The translations under genes and the position numbers were made by a program. This document shows, one piece after another, positions 15,738-24,753 of a DNA stretch of 64,000 nt (positions within the stretch are counted from its first letter, which is position 1; each line of letters starts with the position of its first letter). Source of the DNA: Variovorax sp. 54 (GTDB lineage: Bacteria > Pseudomonadota > Gammaproteobacteria > Burkholderiales > Burkholderiaceae_C). Below the pieces are notes generated by a model. The model saw only the letters and a program-made list of their open reading frames with translations. It had not been told where the DNA came from and did not search any database. The DNA lies in NCBI RefSeq assembly GCF_002754375.1, contig NZ_PEFF01000001.1:2562501-2626500 (forward strand). The letters are read 5' to 3'.

Positions 15738-16910
15738 ATGTCGACGCACGTCGCGCCCCCACCGCTGTCCCTCGGCCTGCCCGGACGCCCGTCCTGGCGC
15801 GCGCTCGCGGGGCTGACGCTGGCGGTGGCGCTGGCGCACCTGTTGCTGCTCGGACTGGCACCGATGGCCATCGGGCCGGAGCCCTCGCCGCTGGCGAGCA
15901 AGTTCATCACGCGCACGATCGTGATCGCGCCGCCCGCAGCGGAGGCCCCCGCGGCACCGGCCGCCGCGCCGGTCGCGGCCAAGCCGCCGCCGCCGGCCAA
16001 GCCCCGGCGCCCGCGCGAGGCGTCGGTGCCCCGGCCCAAGCCCGCTCCCACGCCGGTGCCCGACGCATCGACACAGACGCCTCCCGCCGAAACGCCCGAC
16101 CAGACAGCGCAAGCCGCTACAGATTCAGGAGCAACAGCCCCCGAAACACCCGCCAGCGCCCCGGCCGCCGCCACGGGAAACACGCCCGGTGGCACGCAGA
16201 GCGGTACGACCACGGCCGGCAGCGGCGCCTCGGGCACCATCGCCGGCACCCAGGCGCTGCGGATTCCGGGCTCGGTCACGCTCGATTTCGAGGCCACGGG
16301 CCAGAAAGGCGCCTCGCCGCAACGCGGCGTGTTCGGCGAGCTGGTCTGGCTGCAGGACGGCAGCCGCTACGACGGGCGGCTCACGCTCAAGGCTGTGTTC
16401 TTCACCCTGCTGAACTGGCACAGCACCGGCAAGATCGGCCCCTCGGGCCTGGAGCCCGAGCGCTACTCGGAAAGCCGCAAGGCCGAGGTCGCCTCGCATT
16501 TCGCGCGCGACCAGGGGCAGATCATCTTCAGCAACAACGCGCCGTCGGTGCCCCTGCAGCCCGGCGCGCAGGACCGCATGAGCGTCATGATGCAACTGGG
16601 CGGCCTGCTGGCGGCCAGCCCAGCGCGGTATCCGGCGGGCACCCGGATCTCGGTGCAGACCGTGGGCGTGCGCGACGCCGAGGTCTGGGTCTTCGAGGTC
16701 GGCGACGAGGAAACGCTGAGCCTCCCGGCCGGCGAATTCACCACACGCAAGCTCACCCGCACGCCCCGCAAGGAATTCGACCGGAAACTGGAACTCTGGC
16801 TGGCGCCCCGGTACGGCTATCTGCCCGTGCGCATCCGGCAAACCGAGGCAAATGGTGATTTTGCTGACGCCCAATTGCGCAAACCCCTACCCCAGACGCC
16901 CGCGAATTGA
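15738..16910 (+). CDS. DUF3108 domain protein with Pro/Ala-rich linker
   Basis: 390 residues. One N-terminal membrane segment (ALAGLTLAVALAHLLLLGL, about 22-40), then a low-complexity Ala/Pro/Thr linker (about 55-165), then a beta-rich C-terminal domain (about 170-385) beginning RIPGSVTLDFEATGQKGASP and including LTLKAVFFTLLNWHSTGKIG. The layout, with the DUF3108 pattern at the end (LPAGEFTTRKLTR, LELWLAPRYGYLPVRIRQTE), is that of envelope-anchored DUF3108 proteins of Burkholderiales, whose role is unknown. The linker probably lets the domain cross part of the periplasm. Confidence 0.8.
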   Translation: MSTHVAPPPLSLGLPGRPSWRALAGLTLAVALAHLLLLGLAPMAIGPEPSPLASKFITRTIVIAPPAAEAPAAPAAAPVAAKPPPPAKPRRPREASVPRPKPAPTPVPDASTQTPPAETPDQTAQAATDSGATAPETPASAPAAATGNTPGGTQSGTTTAGSGASGTIAGTQALRIPGSVTLDFEATGQKGASPQRGVFGELVWLQDGSRYDGRLTLKAVFFTLLNWHSTGKIGPSGLEPERYSESRKAEVASHFARDQGQIIFSNNAPSVPLQPGAQDRMSVMMQLGGLLAASPARYPAGTRISVQTVGVRDAEVWVFEVGDEETLSLPAGEFTTRKLTRTPRKEFDRKLELWLAPRYGYLPVRIRQTEANGDFADAQLRKPLPQTPAN

Positions 16911-16952
16911 GGCAAAAAGGCTCACATATCAACAGCGCGACGACAACTGTTC

Positions 16953-16980
16953 TTGAAACTGGCGCGTTGATTGCTATCTA
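16953..16980 (+). promoter_or_regulatory. Candidate promoter of the DUF3567 gene
   Basis: TTGAAA (16953-16958), 16 bases, then TATCTA (16975-16980). It lies 40 bases before ATG 17021. If used, transcription would begin about 16987, which makes the upstream ATG 16988 an unlikely start. Confidence 0.35.
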
Positions 16981-17020
16981 ACCCCCCATGAACGCCATCG
17001 ACATCCTCACAGGGCCCGCC

Positions 17021-17302
17021 ATGAACATGCTTTACGACTCCGAGTCCTTCGTCGTCGTGCACGTGCAGCCGAATGACGGCGACGAGCCCCGCACGAAGCC
17101 CAACGGCCCCGTGCTGGAGCGTCACGGCTTCGAGATCGTGGACAAGCGATCGGGCAAGGAGGTCTACCTCGACGGCTCCTGGGCCGAACTGTTCCAGCAG
17201 CAGATCGCCGCGTGGCAGCTCAACACGCCCACGCAGGAAGAGGTCGAGGACACGCTCGAGGGCTACGCCGAACTGGCGCACACGCCGGTGCTGGTGCACT
17301 GA
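17021..17302 (+). CDS. DUF3567 family small protein
   Basis: 93 residues from ATG 17021, beginning MNMLYDSESFVVVHVQPN, the characteristic start of this Burkholderiales-specific family, and ending in an acidic helix (TQEEVEDTLEGYAELAHTPV). The frame extends upstream to ATG 16988, but there is no ribosome site there, while AGGG precedes 17021. Family members are conserved single-copy small cytoplasmic proteins of unknown function. A strong terminator follows directly, so it is probably a monocistronic, well-expressed gene. Confidence 0.8.
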   Translation: MNMLYDSESFVVVHVQPNDGDEPRTKPNGPVLERHGFEIVDKRSGKEVYLDGSWAELFQQQIAAWQLNTPTQEEVEDTLEGYAELAHTPVLVH

Positions 17303-17328
17303 GCGGGCCTGACCCTCCCGAACGAAAC

Positions 17329-17351
17329 AAGCGCCCCGCGGGGCGCTTTTT
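17329..17351 (+). terminator. Rho-independent terminator after the DUF3567 gene
   Basis: Palindrome GCGCCCCGCGGGGCGC (17331-17346) flanked by A and T and followed by TTTTT. On the minus strand the same hairpin is followed by TTGTTTC, so it can also end the converging AbrB-type gene. Confidence 0.85.
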
Positions 17352-17372
17352 CTTTGCCTGTCTCCCGGGCCC

Positions 17373-18440
17373 TCAGCGCTCGGTCCAGCGGTACATCGGC
17401 CCCACGATCAGCAGCACCGCCACCAGCCGGCACACCTGGAACGCCGTGACCACCGGCACGCCCAGTTGCAGCACCTTGGCCGTGATCGACATCTCGGCGA
17501 TGCCGCCGGGCGAGGTGCCCAGGATCATCGTGGCCGGGTGCAGCCCCGTCGCCCACGCCAGCAGCCAGGCCGCGCCGGCGCACAGCACCAGCATGCCGAC
17601 CGTGCCCAACGCCACCGAACCGAGCCAGCGCGGCGCCGTGTGCAAAAACTCGCGGCTGAAGCGCACGCCCAGGCTCACGGCAATCACCAGCTGCGCGGTG
17701 TTCGACAGCCAGGTCGGCACCGCCGACAGCGACTGCCCCGCGACCGTGAAACCCATCGCCACCAGCAGCGGCCCCATGAACCACGGATTCGTGCGGCCCA
17801 GCGCCCGCATCACCAGCCCGCCCACGCCGGTGGCCAGCACCAGCACGGCCAGCCCGGCCGGGTTCACCTCGCGCACGCCGGGCGGGTTGATCTCCAGGCC
17901 GTGCAGCCCGCTCCACTGCATCGCGAACGGGATCGTCACCGTCACCACCATCAGCCGCAGGCTGTGCGCGGCGGCCACGAGGTCGGTGCGCGCGCCGGCC
18001 GATTCGGCCAGCAGCGTCATCTCGGAGGCGCCGCCGATGGCGCCTGCGAAGTAAGTCGTGGCTCTCATGGATTTCGCCGGCACGTGCGGCATGCGCGCCG
18101 CATGCACGCGGTGCAGCCAGCGGCCGAAGACCCAGCCCAGCAGCAGCGCCCAGCCGATGGCCAGCAGGATCGCCCACCACACGCCAGCGACCAGCGTCAC
18201 CACCTGCGGCGTGAAATACAGGCCCAGCGCGGTGCCGATGGCCCATTGCCCCATGTTGCGCAGCGGCGTGTGGCTCGCGGTCGGCAAGCCGGCGATCGAG
18301 GCCAGCGACACCGCGAACAGCGGGCCGATCATCCAGGGCAGCGGGGTGTGCAGCGCGACACAGGCGAGCGCGGCGGCCAGCGCCAGCAGCAGCGTGGCCA
18401 GCACGCGGAAGAGAAATCGGAACGACACGGGCAGGAACAA
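17373..18440 (-). CDS. AbrB-family membrane protein (PF05145, 'ammonia monooxygenase'-type name)
   Basis: 355 residues and strongly hydrophobic, with about 9-10 membrane segments. Two related halves each contain a Pro/Gly-rich re-entrant motif: PLPWMIGPLFAVSLA near residue 33 with AGAIGGASEMTLLAE near 132, and NPWFMGPLLVAMGFT near 220 with LGTSPGGIAEMSITAK near 307. This internal duplication with GG-x-x-EM repeats is the hallmark of the AbrB transporter-like family. Older databases call these proteins putative ammonia monooxygenases, a name without experimental support. Substrate is unknown. It converges with the DUF3567 gene over a shared terminator and is divergent from the ChaN gene. Confidence 0.85.
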   Translation of the reverse strand: MFLPVSFRFLFRVLATLLLALAAALACVALHTPLPWMIGPLFAVSLASIAGLPTASHTPLRNMGQWAIGTALGLYFTPQVVTLVAGVWWAILLAIGWALLLGWVFGRWLHRVHAARMPHVPAKSMRATTYFAGAIGGASEMTLLAESAGARTDLVAAAHSLRLMVVTVTIPFAMQWSGLHGLEINPPGVREVNPAGLAVLVLATGVGGLVMRALGRTNPWFMGPLLVAMGFTVAGQSLSAVPTWLSNTAQLVIAVSLGVRFSREFLHTAPRWLGSVALGTVGMLVLCAGAAWLLAWATGLHPATMILGTSPGGIAEMSITAKVLQLGVPVVTAFQVCRLVAVLLIVGPMYRWTER

Positions 18441-18503
18441 ACGACGTCAAACGGCGGAAAAGGACGACAGCCCGGTGCAGGGCGCCGGGCATAGTATGGC
18501 GGG

Positions 18504-19322
18504 ATGCTTCCTCGCCCTTCCCGCGCTTCCCGGCTCTTCGCGCCGCTGATGGCCGCCGTCCTGCTCGCCGGCTGCGCCGCGCTGTCCGCCGAGGCGCCCA
18601 TCGCGCGCCGTGTCGCGGCCCTCCTGCCGGCCAATGCCCTGCTGCTCGGCGAGCAGCACGACGCCCCCGAACACCACGCACTCGAGCGCGAGACCGTGCA
18701 GGCCCTGGCCGAGCGCGGGCAGCTCGCCGCCCTGGCGCTCGAGATGGCCGAGGAAGGCCGCAGCAGCACCCGCCTGCCCGCCACCGCGACCGAGGCCCAG
18801 GTGCAGACCGCCCTCGGCTGGAACGGCAAGGCCTGGCCCTGGACGCGCTACGGCCCCTCCGTGATGGCGGCCGTGCGCGCCGGCGTGCCGGTGGTCGGCG
18901 CCAACCTGCAGCGCGCGCACATGAAGGACGCGATGGCCGACGTCTCGCTCGACGTGCAGCTCAACGGCGAGGCCTACGCCGCGCAGCAGGAGGCCGTGCG
19001 CGAAGGCCATTGCAAGCTGCTGCCCGAATCGCAGATCGGCCCGATGACGCGCATCCAGGTCGGGCGTGACCGCGCCATGGCGCAGGCACTGGTGAAGGCC
19101 CGCCAACCAGGCAAGACGGTGGTGTTGATCGCCGGTGCGGGCCACGTCACCAAGGTGCTGGGCGTGCCGCAGCACCTGCCGACCGACGTGTCGGTGAAGA
19201 CCGTCCACCTGCAGGCCGGCGGTTCGGCCGAAGACGACACCGCCGCCTACGACGCCACCTGGCGCACGCCGTCGCTGCCGCCGGTGGACTACTGCGCGGG
19301 CGTGCTCAAGCGAACTTCTTGA
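18504..19322 (+). CDS. ChaN-family (haem-binding type) lipoprotein
   Basis: 272 residues with a lipobox LLAGC (Cys about residue 24). ChaN landmarks: ALLLGEQHDAPEHH near residue 48, where the His residues are the likely ligand side, AALALEMAEEGR, and VLIAGAGHVTKVLGVP near 210. ChaN of Campylobacter is an iron-regulated haem-binding lipoprotein, and relatives share the EreA/TraB-like fold. The gene stands alone, 63 bp from the divergent AbrB gene, and its 3' end overlaps the converging aminotransferase gene by 17 bases. Confidence 0.82.
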   Translation: MLPRPSRASRLFAPLMAAVLLAGCAALSAEAPIARRVAALLPANALLLGEQHDAPEHHALERETVQALAERGQLAALALEMAEEGRSSTRLPATATEAQVQTALGWNGKAWPWTRYGPSVMAAVRAGVPVVGANLQRAHMKDAMADVSLDVQLNGEAYAAQQEAVREGHCKLLPESQIGPMTRIQVGRDRAMAQALVKARQPGKTVVLIAGAGHVTKVLGVPQHLPTDVSVKTVHLQAGGSAEDDTAAYDATWRTPSLPPVDYCAGVLKRTS

Positions 19323-20640
19323 TCGAATCCGCCAGCGTGTTGACCAGCGTGTCGATGTGCTGCTTCTCCACGATGTAGGGCGGCGCGATCACCAGCACGT
19401 CGCCCGCGGCCCGCACCAGCGCGCCCTTGTGGAAGCAGTCGAGGAACACGTCGTACGCCCGCTTGCCCGGTGAGCCGGCAATGGGCGCCAGCTCCACCGC
19501 CGCCGCCAGGCCCAGGCTGCGGATGCCGATCACGTTCGGCAGGCCCTTGAAGGTGCTGTGGAAGGCATCGCCCAGCACCTTGCCCATGTCGCCGGCGCGC
19601 GCGAACAGGTTTTCTTCCTTGTAGAGGTCGAGCGTGGCCACCGCCGCCGCGCAGGCCACCGGGTGGCCCGAGTAGGTGTAGCCGTGGAAGAACTCGACCA
19701 CGTGCTCGGGCGCGTCGGTCTTCATCATTGCGTCGTAGAGCTTGTCGCGGCAGATCACGCCGCCCAGCGGAATCACGCCGTTGGTCACGCACTTGGCGAA
19801 GTTCAGCATGTCGGGCACGACGCCGAAGAAGTCGGACGCGAAGTTGGTGCCCATGCGCCCGAAGCCGGTGATGACCTCGTCGAAAATCAGCAGGATGCCG
19901 TGCTTGTCGCAGATCTCGCGCAGGCGCTTCAGGTAGCCCTGCGGCCCCAGGTACCAGCCGGCCGAACCGGCCACCGGCTCCACGATGATCGCGGCGATGT
20001 TGCTCGGGTCGTGCAGCGGCAGGATGCGGGTTTCGAGTTCGACCAGCGGGTCTTCGGCCCACACCGGCTCCTGGTTGTGGATGTAGGCATGGTTCACCGG
20101 GTCGTGAATGAAGCGCATGTGGTCCACGCGCGGCAAAAAGGCCGAGCCGAACACCTTGCGGTTGCCCGGAATGCCGCCCACCGACATGCCGCCGAAGCCC
20201 ACGCCGTGATAGCCCTTCTCGCGACCGATGAACACGTTGCGGTGGCCTTCGCCGCGCGCACGGTGGTAGGCCAGCGCCACCTTCATGGAGGTGTCAGCGG
20301 CCTCGGAGCCCGAGTTGCAGAACAGCACCTTGTTCAGGTCGCCCGGGGCCAGCGCGGCGATCATCTCGGCCGCCTTGAAGGCCTTGTCGTTGCTGACCTG
20401 GAAGGCGGTGGCGTAGTCGAGCGTGTCCAGCTGCTTCTTGATCGCCTCGTTGATCGGCTTGCGGTTGTGGCCCGCGCCCACGCACCACAGCGACGAGATG
20501 CCGTCGACGACCTTCTTGCCGTCGTGCGTGGTGAACGTCATGCCGTCGGCCGCCACGAAAACCCGCGGGTCTTTCTTGAAATGGCGGTTGGGCGTGAAGG
20601 GCAACCATTGGTTGTCCATGTTGAAGTCCTGGAAGGCCAT
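19306..20640 (-). CDS. Class III omega-amino acid:pyruvate aminotransferase
   Basis: 444 residues from ATG 20640, with AGGAG six bases upstream. Landmarks: SSLWCVGAGHNRKPI, FCNSGSEAADTSMKVALAYH, YHGVGFGGMSVGG, IIVEPVAGSAGW, the cofactor Asp in LLIFDEVITGFGRMG, and the Schiff-base lysine region MLNFAKCVTNGVIPLGG. This matches beta-alanine:pyruvate and related omega transaminases, which move an amine from beta-alanine or other omega-amines to pyruvate using PLP. Cytoplasmic. It starts 69 bp from the divergent purU gene. The frame continues upstream past the start but only as an artefact opposite purU. Confidence 0.9.
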   Translation of the reverse strand: MAFQDFNMDNQWLPFTPNRHFKKDPRVFVAADGMTFTTHDGKKVVDGISSLWCVGAGHNRKPINEAIKKQLDTLDYATAFQVSNDKAFKAAEMIAALAPGDLNKVLFCNSGSEAADTSMKVALAYHRARGEGHRNVFIGREKGYHGVGFGGMSVGGIPGNRKVFGSAFLPRVDHMRFIHDPVNHAYIHNQEPVWAEDPLVELETRILPLHDPSNIAAIIVEPVAGSAGWYLGPQGYLKRLREICDKHGILLIFDEVITGFGRMGTNFASDFFGVVPDMLNFAKCVTNGVIPLGGVICRDKLYDAMMKTDAPEHVVEFFHGYTYSGHPVACAAAVATLDLYKEENLFARAGDMGKVLGDAFHSTFKGLPNVIGIRSLGLAAAVELAPIAGSPGKRAYDVFLDCFHKGALVRAAGDVLVIAPPYIVEKQHIDTLVNTLADSIKKFA

Positions 20641-20709
20641 GTCTCGCTCCTGCGGTTTGTGGAGAGGGAAAATCGCGATTCTGGCACCCCTGCCACAATT
20701 ACGCCCCTG

Positions 20710-21567
20710 ATGACGACCCCAACGCCCGCCTACATCCTGAACCTCTCCTGTCCCGACCGGACGGGCATCGTGCACGCCGTCTCGGGCTTCCTGCTCGAGC
20801 GCGGCGCCAACATCGAAGAGGCCGCCCAATACAACGACCACGGCACCGGCCTGTTCTTCATGCGCGTGCGCTTCGCCTGCGGTGATCACAGCGAAGCCGT
20901 GCTGCGCGAAGAGTTGAAGACCTTCGCCACCGGCTTCGGCATGAGCCTGCAACTGCACGCCGCCGCCCAGCCGATGAAGACCGTGATCCTGGTCAGCAAG
21001 GAAGGCCACTGCCTGAACGACCTGCTGTTCCGCTGGAAGAGCGGCCTGCTGTCGATCGACGTGCGCGCCATCATCTCGAACCACCGCGACTTCTACCAGC
21101 TGGCCGCCAGCTACAACGTGCCCTTCCACCACATTCCGGTGACGGGCGCGACCAAGGCGCAGGCCGAGGCCAGGCAGCTGGAGATCATCGAGGCCGAAGG
21201 CGCCGAACTCGTGGTGCTCGCGCGCTACATGCAGATCCTGAGCAACGACCTGTGCAAGAGCCTGGCCGGCCGCGCAATCAACATCCACCACTCGTTCCTG
21301 CCCAGCTTCAAGGGCGCCAAGCCCTACTACCAGGCGCACGACCGCGGCGTGAAGCTGATCGGCGCCACCGCCCACTACGTGACGGCCGACCTCGACGAAG
21401 GCCCGATCATCGAGCAGGACGTGGCCCGCGCCGACCACACCGACACGGTCGAAGACCTCACGGCCCGCGGCCGCGACACCGAGAGCCAGGTGCTGGCCCG
21501 CGCCGTGAAGTGGCACAGCGAACACCGCGTGCTGCTGAACGGCCACCGCACGGTCGTCTTCCGCTAA
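20710..21567 (+). CDS. purU: Formyltetrahydrofolate deformylase
   Basis: 285 residues: an N-terminal ACT domain (about 7-85, beginning YILNLSCPDRTGIVHAVSGF) and a formyltransferase-fold domain (about 90-285). The catalytic Asn-His-Asp set is seen in INIHHSFLPSFKGAKPY and ATAHYVTADLDEGPII. PurU hydrolyses 10-formyl-THF to THF and formate, balancing one-carbon pools and feeding formate to PurT. ATG 20710 starts the ACT domain exactly; the longer upstream frame lies opposite the aminotransferase gene. A protease-like gene follows 26 bp later. Confidence 0.95.
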   Translation: MTTPTPAYILNLSCPDRTGIVHAVSGFLLERGANIEEAAQYNDHGTGLFFMRVRFACGDHSEAVLREELKTFATGFGMSLQLHAAAQPMKTVILVSKEGHCLNDLLFRWKSGLLSIDVRAIISNHRDFYQLAASYNVPFHHIPVTGATKAQAEARQLEIIEAEGAELVVLARYMQILSNDLCKSLAGRAINIHHSFLPSFKGAKPYYQAHDRGVKLIGATAHYVTADLDEGPIIEQDVARADHTDTVEDLTARGRDTESQVLARAVKWHSEHRVLLNGHRTVVFR

Positions 21568-21593
21568 CCAACCCTCCTCACCGCCGCTCCCAG

Positions 21594-22835
21594 ATGCGCC
21601 TGCAGCTTCCGCTTTTCGCCCTCGCTGCCGCTCTGGCAGCGCCCGCCACCTTCGCCCAGGACGCACGCGTCGGCGGCGCCCCGCTGGCGCCCGACGCGCT
21701 GTTCGCGCGCGTGTCACCCAGCGTCTGGGTCGTGCAGGCCAGCGACGCCCAGGGCAAGCTCCTGGCCACCGGCAGCGCGGTCGCGACCGGCCCGGGCACG
21801 GCCGTCACCAGCTGCAAGCTGCTGGCCAAGGCGAGTGCCGTGACGCTGCGCCGCGACAACGTGAGCTATGGCGCCGCGCTGGAACTCCCCGACGTCGAAC
21901 GCGACCTGTGCCAGCTGCGCGTCGCCAACCTCGCGTCGCCGACCCTGGGCGTCGTGCCCGCGGGCGCGCTGCAGGTCGGGATACCGCTGTACGTCATCGG
22001 CGCGCCACGCGGTCGCGAACTGACGCTCGGCATTTCCATGCTCGGCGGCGTGCGCCGCAATGCCGCGGGCGCGCTCGAATCGCTGCAACTGGCCACGCCG
22101 ACCGAAGCGGGCCTCGCCGGTGCCGGCCTGTTCGATGCGCAAGGTCGCCTGGCGGGACTCGTCGCGGGCTCGGCCCCGGCGACCCTCGCCCTGCCGGCCG
22201 CGTGGATCGCAGAGCTGCCGACGCGCGGCCAACGCGCCATCGAGCGCCTCGCCGCCCAGCCGGCTCCAGCGTCGCTGCAACGCCCGAACCTCGTGGAGTA
22301 CCAGCTGCACGACCGCCTCACCAACACCTACCGCAAGGTGATCTACCGCGCGGACACGGCCACCGCCGGCGACGACCGCCTCAGCTTCAACAACGGCGGC
22401 TGGGTCGAGAAACCCGGAGGCGAGGTGATCGGCGTCACGACGGCCGTGGCCGGCGAGTTCGACAGCGTCATGCCGCCGGGCGGCTGGGCCCGGCCGAGCC
22501 TGGAACCCGACGCGGCCTGGGCCTCCGAGTACGACGCCACCATGGGCGGCACGCGGATCAAGATGGACCTGCGCGCCAGCGTGGTGGACGACGCCGCCAT
22601 GCTGCCGTTCGACGGCCGCGAGCTCAAGGTGGTGAAGATCGACTACCGCGGCCACACCCAGCGCTTCGCGAACGCGGGCGCCTGGAGCGGCAACCAGTAC
22701 GGGACCTACCGCGCCAGCGTGTGGTTCTCGCGGGAGCTGGGCCGCGTCGTCCGCTTCGAAGTGCAGACGCGCGGCGGTGCGAGCGGCGGCGCGTTCCAGG
22801 TCAGCGAAGTGCTCGAGCTGGTGAGCATCCGCTAG
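21594..22835 (+). CDS. Exported trypsin-fold protein lacking catalytic His and Ser (probable pseudoprotease)
   Basis: 413 residues, signal peptide ending ATFAQ. Residues about 30-215 follow the pattern of Burkholderiales trypsin-like proteins: GSAVATGPGTAVTSCKLLAKA, where the usual catalytic His after Cys is Lys75; RDLCQLRV with the Asp at 104; and EAGLAGAGLFDAQGRLAGL, where the nucleophile Ser is Ala175. Thus two of three catalytic residues are changed while the fold core is kept. The C-terminal half (about 225-413: LVEYQLHDRLTNTYRKVIYR, FNNGGWVEKPGGEVIGVTT) is a beta-rich domain I do not recognise. It is likely a binding or scaffold protein of the periplasm. It is 26 bp after purU, possibly cotranscribed. 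Confidence 0.75.
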   Translation: MRLQLPLFALAAALAAPATFAQDARVGGAPLAPDALFARVSPSVWVVQASDAQGKLLATGSAVATGPGTAVTSCKLLAKASAVTLRRDNVSYGAALELPDVERDLCQLRVANLASPTLGVVPAGALQVGIPLYVIGAPRGRELTLGISMLGGVRRNAAGALESLQLATPTEAGLAGAGLFDAQGRLAGLVAGSAPATLALPAAWIAELPTRGQRAIERLAAQPAPASLQRPNLVEYQLHDRLTNTYRKVIYRADTATAGDDRLSFNNGGWVEKPGGEVIGVTTAVAGEFDSVMPPGGWARPSLEPDAAWASEYDATMGGTRIKMDLRASVVDDAAMLPFDGRELKVVKIDYRGHTQRFANAGAWSGNQYGTYRASVWFSRELGRVVRFEVQTRGGASGGAFQVSEVLELVSIR

Positions 22836-22867
22836 CCCGGCAGCGCGCCGCGCGCACTCCCTGTCAA

Positions 22868-23242
22868 TCAATTGCGGTACGGGTTGTCCGGGCGCCGGTC
22901 CTGGCGGTTCGGCACACCGTCGCCATCGCGGTCCCAGCGGCCGCGGTTGTATTCCCAGCGGCCATGGTTCTCGCGCCATTCCGGCGCGCGGTAGGCATAG
23001 CCCGGGCGGGCGCGCATGTACGCGCCGCGCACCCACACATGGCGACCGCCACGCCACTCGTAGTGACCCGGCGACCACACGTAGCCGCGACGCGGCGGCG
23101 GCACGCGCTCGTAGCGCGGCGCGGGCGGCGGCCCCTGGATGGTGATCACCGCCTGTGCCTGCGCGGCCGTGGGAACGGTCAGGGCGCCCACCGACAGCAG
23201 CGAGGCGGCACCGATGGAAAGAGCGACTGCGAGTGTTTTCAT
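22868..23242 (-). CDS. YXWGXW-repeat exported protein with a TSP3-like calcium motif
   Basis: 124 residues with a signal peptide ending AAQAQA. The middle is rich in Tyr/Trp/Arg (YVWSPGHYEWRGGRHVWVRG), the YXWGXW-type repeat of small periplasmic or outer-membrane-associated proteins common in Burkholderiales. The C-terminus DRDGDGVPNRQDRRPDNP matches the thrombospondin type-3 calcium-binding pattern D-x-D-x-D-G-V-x-N-x-x-D-x-x-P. Function is unknown; calcium-dependent surface association is a reasonable guess. It converges on the pseudoprotease gene. Confidence 0.75.
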   Translation of the reverse strand: MKTLAVALSIGAASLLSVGALTVPTAAQAQAVITIQGPPPAPRYERVPPPRRGYVWSPGHYEWRGGRHVWVRGAYMRARPGYAYRAPEWRENHGRWEYNRGRWDRDGDGVPNRQDRRPDNPYRN

Positions 23243-23353
23243 GAGAAAGCCCTCATGTTGTTGGAGGAGCCTTCATGCTGCCGGGACCGTGTGAAGCGCC
23301 TGTAAGCGCCGCGCGAAATCTTGTGTAGAGCTGTTTCGCCGGATGGCCGCGCT

Positions 23354-24688
23354 TTATTCCTGCAGTTCGCGCAGGTCGATGGCCGCTGCCATGGCGGCGT
23401 GGCCGGCGCGGCTGGGATGCAGGTGATCGCCGCTGTCGAATGTGGGATTCAGCTGACGCGGTGCGGCGGGGTCGCGCAGCACGGCATCGAAGTCGATCAC
23501 GCCGTCCACGTCCTGGCGGCTGCGCACCCAGCGGTTCACGGCCTCGCGCATGGCCTCGTTGGCGTCGGTGCCGTAGAGCGTGTTGCCGAAGGGCGGCACG
23601 GTGCCCAGCAGCACCTTCACGCCCTTGGCGCGCGCCTGCTTGACGAGCTGCCCCAGGCCCTCGGTGATGCGCTCGGCCGTGGGCACGTCGTGCGGCGGCA
23701 CCTTCAGGCCGGGGATGCCCGCGAAGATGGCGCGGCCGATGTCGTTGGTGCCCAGCAGTACGATCACGTGCGTCACGCCGCTCTGGCCCAGCGCGTCGCG
23801 CGCGAAGCGCGACAGGCCGTCGGGACCGATGCCGTCCACCAGCAGCCGGTTGCCGCCGATGCCGGCGTTGATCACCGACACCGCGTGCGCAGCCTGCGGG
23901 CTGTCGCGCAGCCGCGTGGCGAGCATGTCGGGGTACGAACCATCGCCCGACTCGCCACCGCCCGCGGTGATCGAATCGCCGAACGCCACCACGGTGCGCA
24001 CGGGCTTCGTGGTGAGCACGTCGAGCCCGGTCACGATGTGGCTCATCGGCAGCGCCGTCGGTTTCGGCAGCCGGGGCGACGCCACGACGTTGCCGTGGGC
24101 CAGCCAGCCCGTGTCGGTGGACTGCAGGTACATCGTGGCGAACGGTGTCGCGCGGTCGAGAAAGAGGCTCACGGCCACGGCCTGACCCGCCGCGACGTTC
24201 AGCGCCACGCCGTCGCTCCAGGCTTCCGCCCCCGGCGCCACGGTGACGCTGGCACGGCCGCCGAAACGCAGCGTGCGCAACGAGGCCGGCGAGACGGCGT
24301 CGCCGCCCGTGCCCAGTGCCACGGTGGCGGCGGCGATGCGCAGCGGCGCCTTGCCGAAGCGGTTGGACACCCGCACGCGGATGCGCTCGCCGTCGAGCGT
24401 CGGGCGCATCATCTGGCGCAGGGTCTGGCCGCGGAAGACATGGTCGCCCGGCCCGCCGATGGCGGCCGTGGCGGGGTTCGCATCCAGCTCGGCGAAATCG
24501 AGCGGCGCCACGGCCCAACTCGCGACCCAACGGGCCTCGGCCGGCTGCCGCGCGGGCGGTTCGAGCTTCTCCGCCCACACCGCCTGCACACCCACGAGCA
24601 GCACCGCAAGGCCGAGAACGACCAACCAGTGTGCGGGGGAGACAGCGGCGTCGCGCAGACGCGCGCGCCAGCGGGCAGAAGGGTTCAT
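23354..24688 (-). CDS. Exported SGNH/GDSL hydrolase
   Basis: 444 residues with an N-terminal membrane or signal segment (WLVVLGLAVLLVGVQAVWA, about 21-39). A beta-rich domain (about 50-200, VASWAVAPLDFAELD at its start) precedes the SGNH domain, where all four blocks are seen: FGDSITAG (nucleophile Ser), NAGIGGNRLL, LLGTNDIGR and SGDHLHPSRAGH. The domain order resembles the GDSL esterases with an N-terminal sandwich that act on acetylated or acylated polysaccharides. Secreted or periplasmic esterase is expected; the substrate is unknown. Confidence 0.87.
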   Translation of the reverse strand: MNPSARWRARLRDAAVSPAHWLVVLGLAVLLVGVQAVWAEKLEPPARQPAEARWVASWAVAPLDFAELDANPATAAIGGPGDHVFRGQTLRQMMRPTLDGERIRVRVSNRFGKAPLRIAAATVALGTGGDAVSPASLRTLRFGGRASVTVAPGAEAWSDGVALNVAAGQAVAVSLFLDRATPFATMYLQSTDTGWLAHGNVVASPRLPKPTALPMSHIVTGLDVLTTKPVRTVVAFGDSITAGGGESGDGSYPDMLATRLRDSPQAAHAVSVINAGIGGNRLLVDGIGPDGLSRFARDALGQSGVTHVIVLLGTNDIGRAIFAGIPGLKVPPHDVPTAERITEGLGQLVKQARAKGVKVLLGTVPPFGNTLYGTDANEAMREAVNRWVRSRQDVDGVIDFDAVLRDPAAPRQLNPTFDSGDHLHPSRAGHAAMAAAIDLRELQE

Positions 24689-24753
24689 GCGTGCAAAGCG
24701 GCCCAGTGTACGGAGCCGCCTTGCCCGCGCAGGTGACGAGGTCTAACCCTGGG

